A DNA stretch of 64,000 bases from Halocaridina rubra (lineage: Eukaryota; Arthropoda; Malacostraca; Decapoda; Atyidae). Made by a program: the position numbers and the translations under genes. Under the pieces are notes generated by a model. It saw only the letters and a list, made by a program, of their open reading frames with translations, was not told the origin of the DNA and did no database searches. Shown here piece after piece: positions 60,901 to 64,000 of the stretch; positions within the stretch are counted from its first letter, which is position 1, and every line of letters begins with the position of its first letter. The DNA lies in the NCBI GenBank assembly GCA_037179515.1, contig JAXCGZ010003825.1, forward strand, positions 82,501 through 146,500, in the 5' to 3' direction.

Positions 60901-63431
60901 TTAACTGTTAATTGGCATTTTTATAATAATATGGAACTGTTAACTGCAATGAACTGGCAAGCGTCAGTCACAATTAATCAAATTTATAGAGACACAAAAT
61001 GAAATATAACTGCGAATATAAGTTGAAACAATCTGCATTTGAAAATCTATAATTTGCAAACTCTCAAGTGCTTATGGTAAATTAAATAAAAATTTGTAAT
61101 GTTCCGTCAAGAAGAAGTTTTGGCATCTAGGAGGGTGAGAAGCATGAAAGAGAGAAGTGAGCTGGTGTGAAGTGATATACAACCTACCCTGGACTGCGCC
61201 AGTGAGAGAAATTAAACCTGAGTCTCAGTTTTGAAGTCAGCAATGGCAATAGCTTAATCTTATTCAATATACATGTCTTGCATATATGTGACTGAGTGAA
61301 TTCTTACTATAGCAGAGAGATTGAGGTAAATCTTTATTTTTGCTACAGAGCAGAAGTCTATCTTTAGTTGAGCTGACTTTGATGACCCAAGTACAAAGTA
61401 AATGATAAAACAAATGTGCTCCACATAATAAAAGGTAGAAAAAGTTAAATATTCTTTAAGAATAAAAAAATATCCAAGGTGGTGGAGGACAAAAGAATTC
61501 CACATATTTATTCCTTGTGTCTGTCAGAAGAGGCTACTAAAAGGGATAGGAAAGCAGGAGGCTAAAAATCCCTCCATACTGGATTTTTTTTTCCTCGGCC
61601 AAAATAAGAGGTAAAGGCAGTTAGGATATGTGGGGTATGTGAAAGCCCTGATACCTCACCACTCTGTTGTAGATCTGGCCACCTTACAGAGCTCAATAGG
61701 ATACAGTGTTCATAATAATACACAGACATTCCCCAACTTACAAACGATTTAGGTTCCAGAAGTCCGTTCGTAAGTAGAATTGTTTGAAAGTTATGTTTAA
61801 GTTAAAAAAGTACTGTTCAGTACATACATAAGCAGTAATGTACAGTACTTAGGCTAAAGAGAATTAACTAGTACATAACAACAAAAGTATACAGTATCAA
61901 TGAATTTTAATACAGTAATGACAATCTGATAATACAGCAGAGTACAGCAATACGTGGGTAGATAATGGGTAAGTCTTTGTTTGTATCTGTGAATGTTTGT
62001 AAGTAAAGAAGTGTCTGTAATAAATTAAACGGTGTACAAAGATGAATTTAGAGTGCTTATGACAGAGTTGATAGAAATGCTAAGTGATACTACTAATAAG
62101 ATAGTCACTGGATTTGACAAGTACAAGTAATCCATAAAAGATCTTCCCAGAAGAAAAAATATTAGCAACACAAGTTAATAAGAAATAAGCAATAAATTTA
62201 ATATTTATACATAGTTTGAAGATTTATGTTATCAAAGGAAGTTTTTAAGTGAAAGGATGAAGTACTTACAGAGATGGTAGCCACGGTAGAGTGAGTTGGA
62301 CCATGGTTAGCATAACATTAGAGAAAGGGTGGTTAAAAACAGACTTTTTCATGTCATTAATTGTACACAGTGATGAGCAAAATATTGTGGCAATGGCTTG
62401 ATCTTGTTCACTTTGTATAATGTGCTTAAGTGTGCATGTGAGGGATTGTTTGCAAATGAAGAGATAAAGGTGAGATTTAAATTTACTATCACGCAATTTT
62501 CTTCCTTTGGTTCTGGTCACCCTGTTGACCCTAGCATAATAGGAAAATGTATTAGTGAAAATAAAAGCAACATGACAATTTCTGAATGGAATAAAAATTT
62601 ACTGCTTCCTGTAGTGGCGAGGTTAAGTGACTAAAAACTATTGCAAATAGATTTGTTGTCTGTTTTAAGCACTGCATATGATGTACAGTATCAGAGAAAA
62701 CAGCAAGATGCAAGGAGAAGTTTATCAGAACTGAATCATCAGGTAAAATATGCAAGAAAGATGCAAAATTTAAGCTAAAAAAAGGACTAAGAAAATACAG
62801 TGGTTGACTCTGTTGTACGTATAAAAATGGATTGAGATTCAGAGACATTGGCAGGTTATGTAAATGAGACATTAAGCAAGATCAAAGTAGAGGATGTGTC
62901 AAATGAGGAGTATGGAAAGATAGAGTTAGAACTGGAAGTTAACTGCAGTAAAGCTGCAAAAATGATATGGAATGCCAGTAGATGGTCTTACTAAAAGGAA
63001 AAATTCTTGGAAATTTACTTTCTTAATCAGCCTTAAACCTAAACTTGCCATAGGAAGCTTAAGTGATAAGACTATCTATATAAAGAGAACAAAGTGATGG
63101 AAGAACATAAAAAATGGGTATGAATATAGAGTATTCCAAGAAAAAAAAAAGTAAAAAGAATGGTTACACTCTGGTGAGGATAAATGGAACATCCAAAGCT
63201 ATATGTACATGGGTTATAAGGAAAAACATTTTATGCGTCTTTCCCCATGTGAGTAATTACATAATAATTTAAATTTTCAAAAACATTGTCAAAATATACT
63301 GATTATCTTACCAGCATCGATTTCAGAGATCTAATGTCATGTGAAGTATCATACTGTCTCTTTAATATCTTCTTGACATTGTCATCTTCTGCTAGTGAAG
63401 ACACATGTGAGTTCCATATTTTGGCATATGT
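54821..63431 (-). CDS. ORC4: ORC4, origin recognition complex subunit 4, C-terminal half (partial, 4 exons)
   Basis: ORC4 is an AAA+ subunit of the six-subunit complex that binds replication origins in the nucleus and loads MCM helicase. Joining, on the minus strand, 63431-63312, 60883-60749, 58825-58673 and 54982-54821 gives 189 residues with phase-0 GT-AG junctions and a stop at 54821-54823. They align from memory with the last part of the 436-residue human protein: WNSHVSSLAEDDNVKKIL, then the RSLKSML lid-domain end, the MDSKANIVHGLSVLEICL-like NVEAKISILQGLSTLQICL, AMKHLTTVYEGEPFNFEMIY, and the winged-helix end QEYQLLQLMM...IPTDIEQWACSSLL. The ATPase core (Walker A and B) would be encoded beyond 64000. 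No frameshift or stop was seen, so the gene looks functional. Confidence 0.93.
55546..55885 (-). mobile_element. CR1/L2-like LINE scrap
   Basis: Minus strand gives GLCIGPLLYPLQYV*MVCQSIIAF and DFYEWSDKWLMRFTTSKCKV, matching the GPLLFLVYVNDL ... LHEWSEKWLMKFNTSKCKV block of copies A and B. The F-A-D-D segment reads LTHDA, so it is dead. It lies in the last intron of ORC4, next to the 276-bp array. Confidence 0.65.
55901..57560 (+). repeat. Tandem array of a 276-bp tRNA-like (SINE) unit, 6 copies, in ORC4 intron
   Basis: The landmark cttctgtggtgtgtagttgg recurs at about 56061, 56337, 56612, 56888, 57165 and 57441, a period of 275-277. Each unit has an A-box-like TGTGTAGTTGG and a B box GGTTCAAGTCC 40-45 bp on (exact in four of six units), like a tRNA gene or tRNA-derived SINE. 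The units are very similar to one another and have no open frame. Confidence 0.85.
57561..58672 (-). other. ORC4 last intron, right part
   Basis: A 61-codon plus-strand frame at 57615-57800 contains CPECRGAF, a short cysteine pair, but no family was recognised. Otherwise nothing seen. Confidence 0.4.
58673..58825 (-). CDS. ORC4: ORC4 exon (winged-helix start)
   Basis: The acceptor is tcttaaccag before 58825 and the donor is CTTAAG|GTATTA at 58673. The 51 codons begin VVAMKHLTTVYEGEPFNFEM and end PVIFKAFDQLK, closely matching human [20 protein letters not shown] and PVVMKAFEHL. Confidence 0.94.
58826..60748 (-). other. ORC4 intron
   Basis: Contains a 109-codon minus-strand frame (58904-59233) that I do not recognise and that has no ORC4 similarity. 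Possible old repeat debris near 59930-60550. Confidence 0.4.
60749..60883 (-). CDS. ORC4: ORC4 exon (lid to winged-helix linker)
   Basis: The acceptor is aaatttcag before 60883 and the donor is TGCTTG|GTAAGT at 60749. The 45 codons include SEAQRLINVEAKISILQGLS and end TLQICL. Flanking junctions are both phase 0. Confidence 0.93.
60884..63311 (-). other. ORC4 intron
   Basis: A possible mariner-like end at 61728; otherwise AT-rich sequence without recognised features. Confidence 0.4.
61728..61800. mobile_element. Possible mariner-like MITE terminus
   Basis: cattccccaacttacaaacg followed by gttccagaagtccgttcgta resembles the ends of Tc1/mariner-type MITEs with a cttacgaac motif. The other end was not found. 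Confidence 0.3.
63312..63431 (-). CDS. ORC4: ORC4 exon (AAA+ lid end)
   Basis: On the minus strand the acceptor is ttgttttcag before 63431 and the donor is ATGCTG|GTAAGA at 63312. The 40 codons run from TYAKIWNSHVSSLAEDD to RSLKSML and match the human ORC4 stretch KWNENVQYLSEDRSVQEVL...LRSLHMLL. It is the most upstream ORC4 exon I could find in the window. Confidence 0.93.
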
Positions 63432-63815
63432 CTGAAAACAAAATTCATGGGTCAAGACTAAGTAGAAGGTAATTCTGACGGTAGCTGCTTCAAGCAAGAA
63501 AAAAAAGGTTTCTTGAACTCTTTTCTTAAGGTAGTCTATGCCAGACACCATTTATAATTTCTCTTTCGAGTCCTAGAAACAAATTCCATGAGACCTTTCT
63601 TTACGACCTTGTGAACCCCACTTCATTTGCACCAGAGATCTACAAAGTAGGAAATTTGATCAGTGACAAGCTTGTGGTCTATAATTCTTTATGTTAAAAT
63701 AGAGAGTGGAAACCTTGCACACTGCCTGAGATGAAGAAGATTTCCCCTAGCCATTATCGCTTCCTTTTGGAGTGAATGATTAAGTCTTGTAATGCATTAG
63801 AAAATAAAAGCTTTA

Positions 63816-63947
63816 AGAATATTAGGAGCTGAATGGCAAGATAGAATGAGAAATAATACCATATGGCAAAAAACTGAAGTTCCATATGTAGATGATGTAG
63901 TGATGAAGAGATGTAGATGGCTTAGTCATGTCTTCTGCATTGCATAA
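63816..63947 (+). mobile_element. LINE C-terminal scrap in ORC4 intron
   Basis: A 43-codon frame reading RILGAEWQDRMRNNTIWQK then VMKRCRWLSHVF. This resembles the end of RTE-like RTs (LRWLGHV motif). It continues past the stop in other frames to the window edge. Confidence 0.5.
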
Positions 63948-64000
63948 GGTAGACTAGTGCATGACAGTGTACAATGAAGTCCTCAGGGCAGCAGAAGTAC

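Overview
This is a eukaryotic nuclear DNA window, almost certainly from an arthropod and most likely a malacostracan or decapod crustacean. That assignment is inference. It rests on two genes with arthropod-like proteins and short spliced exons, an AT-rich background, an extreme load of (AT)n, (GA)n and (AAT)n microsatellites, and many LINE, Penelope-like, SINE and MITE copies. No bacterial, organellar or CRISPR feature is present.

Two real protein-coding genes can be read, in convergent orientation. (1) On the + strand is the complete coding region of warts/LATS, the NDR-family kinase of the Hippo pathway. It has seven coding exons from 27293 to 32851 joining without frame errors into 1137 residues. 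Two probable non-coding 5' exons (about 9200-9352 and 11724-12234) lie downstream of a cluster of three CCAAT boxes (9107-9176), so the transcription unit probably spans about 24 kb. (2) On the - strand are the last four coding exons of ORC4, origin recognition complex subunit 4 (63431 down to 54821). They give 189 residues of the C-terminal half; the N-terminal exons lie beyond the right edge.

Layout: 1-9 kb is intergenic, with a SINE piece, paired palindromic MITEs, two Harbinger-like MITEs with 3-bp target duplications, a 337-bp foldback and many microsatellites. 9.1-32.9 kb is the warts unit. Its 15-kb second intron holds a decayed antisense LINE (15.1-17.4 kb) lacking the RT palm, several tRNA-like SINE pieces and a second LINE tail. 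33-38 kb has a long (AT)n, a TA-flanked TIR element carrying a 157-bp minisatellite, and a second copy of the edge SINE. 38.2-51.2 kb is a nest of retroelements: a near-full-length CR1/L2-like LINE (copy A), an RTE-like 3' end, a Penelope-like RT fragment flanked by 0.6-0.7 kb inverted repeats, and four more head-to-tail 5'-truncated LINE copies (B-E). 51.2-54.8 kb holds a duplication, a SINE-like dimer and an RTE scrap. 54.8-64 kb is ORC4, with a six-unit 276-bp tRNA-like tandem array in its last intron and another LINE scrap at the window edge.

The two genes have no shared pathway: warts acts in growth control and ORC4 in replication licensing. The most unusual structures are the tRNA-like satellite, the inverted-repeat Penelope-like element, the minisatellite-bearing TIR element and the complex start region of warts. 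I found no convincing new multi-gene system.
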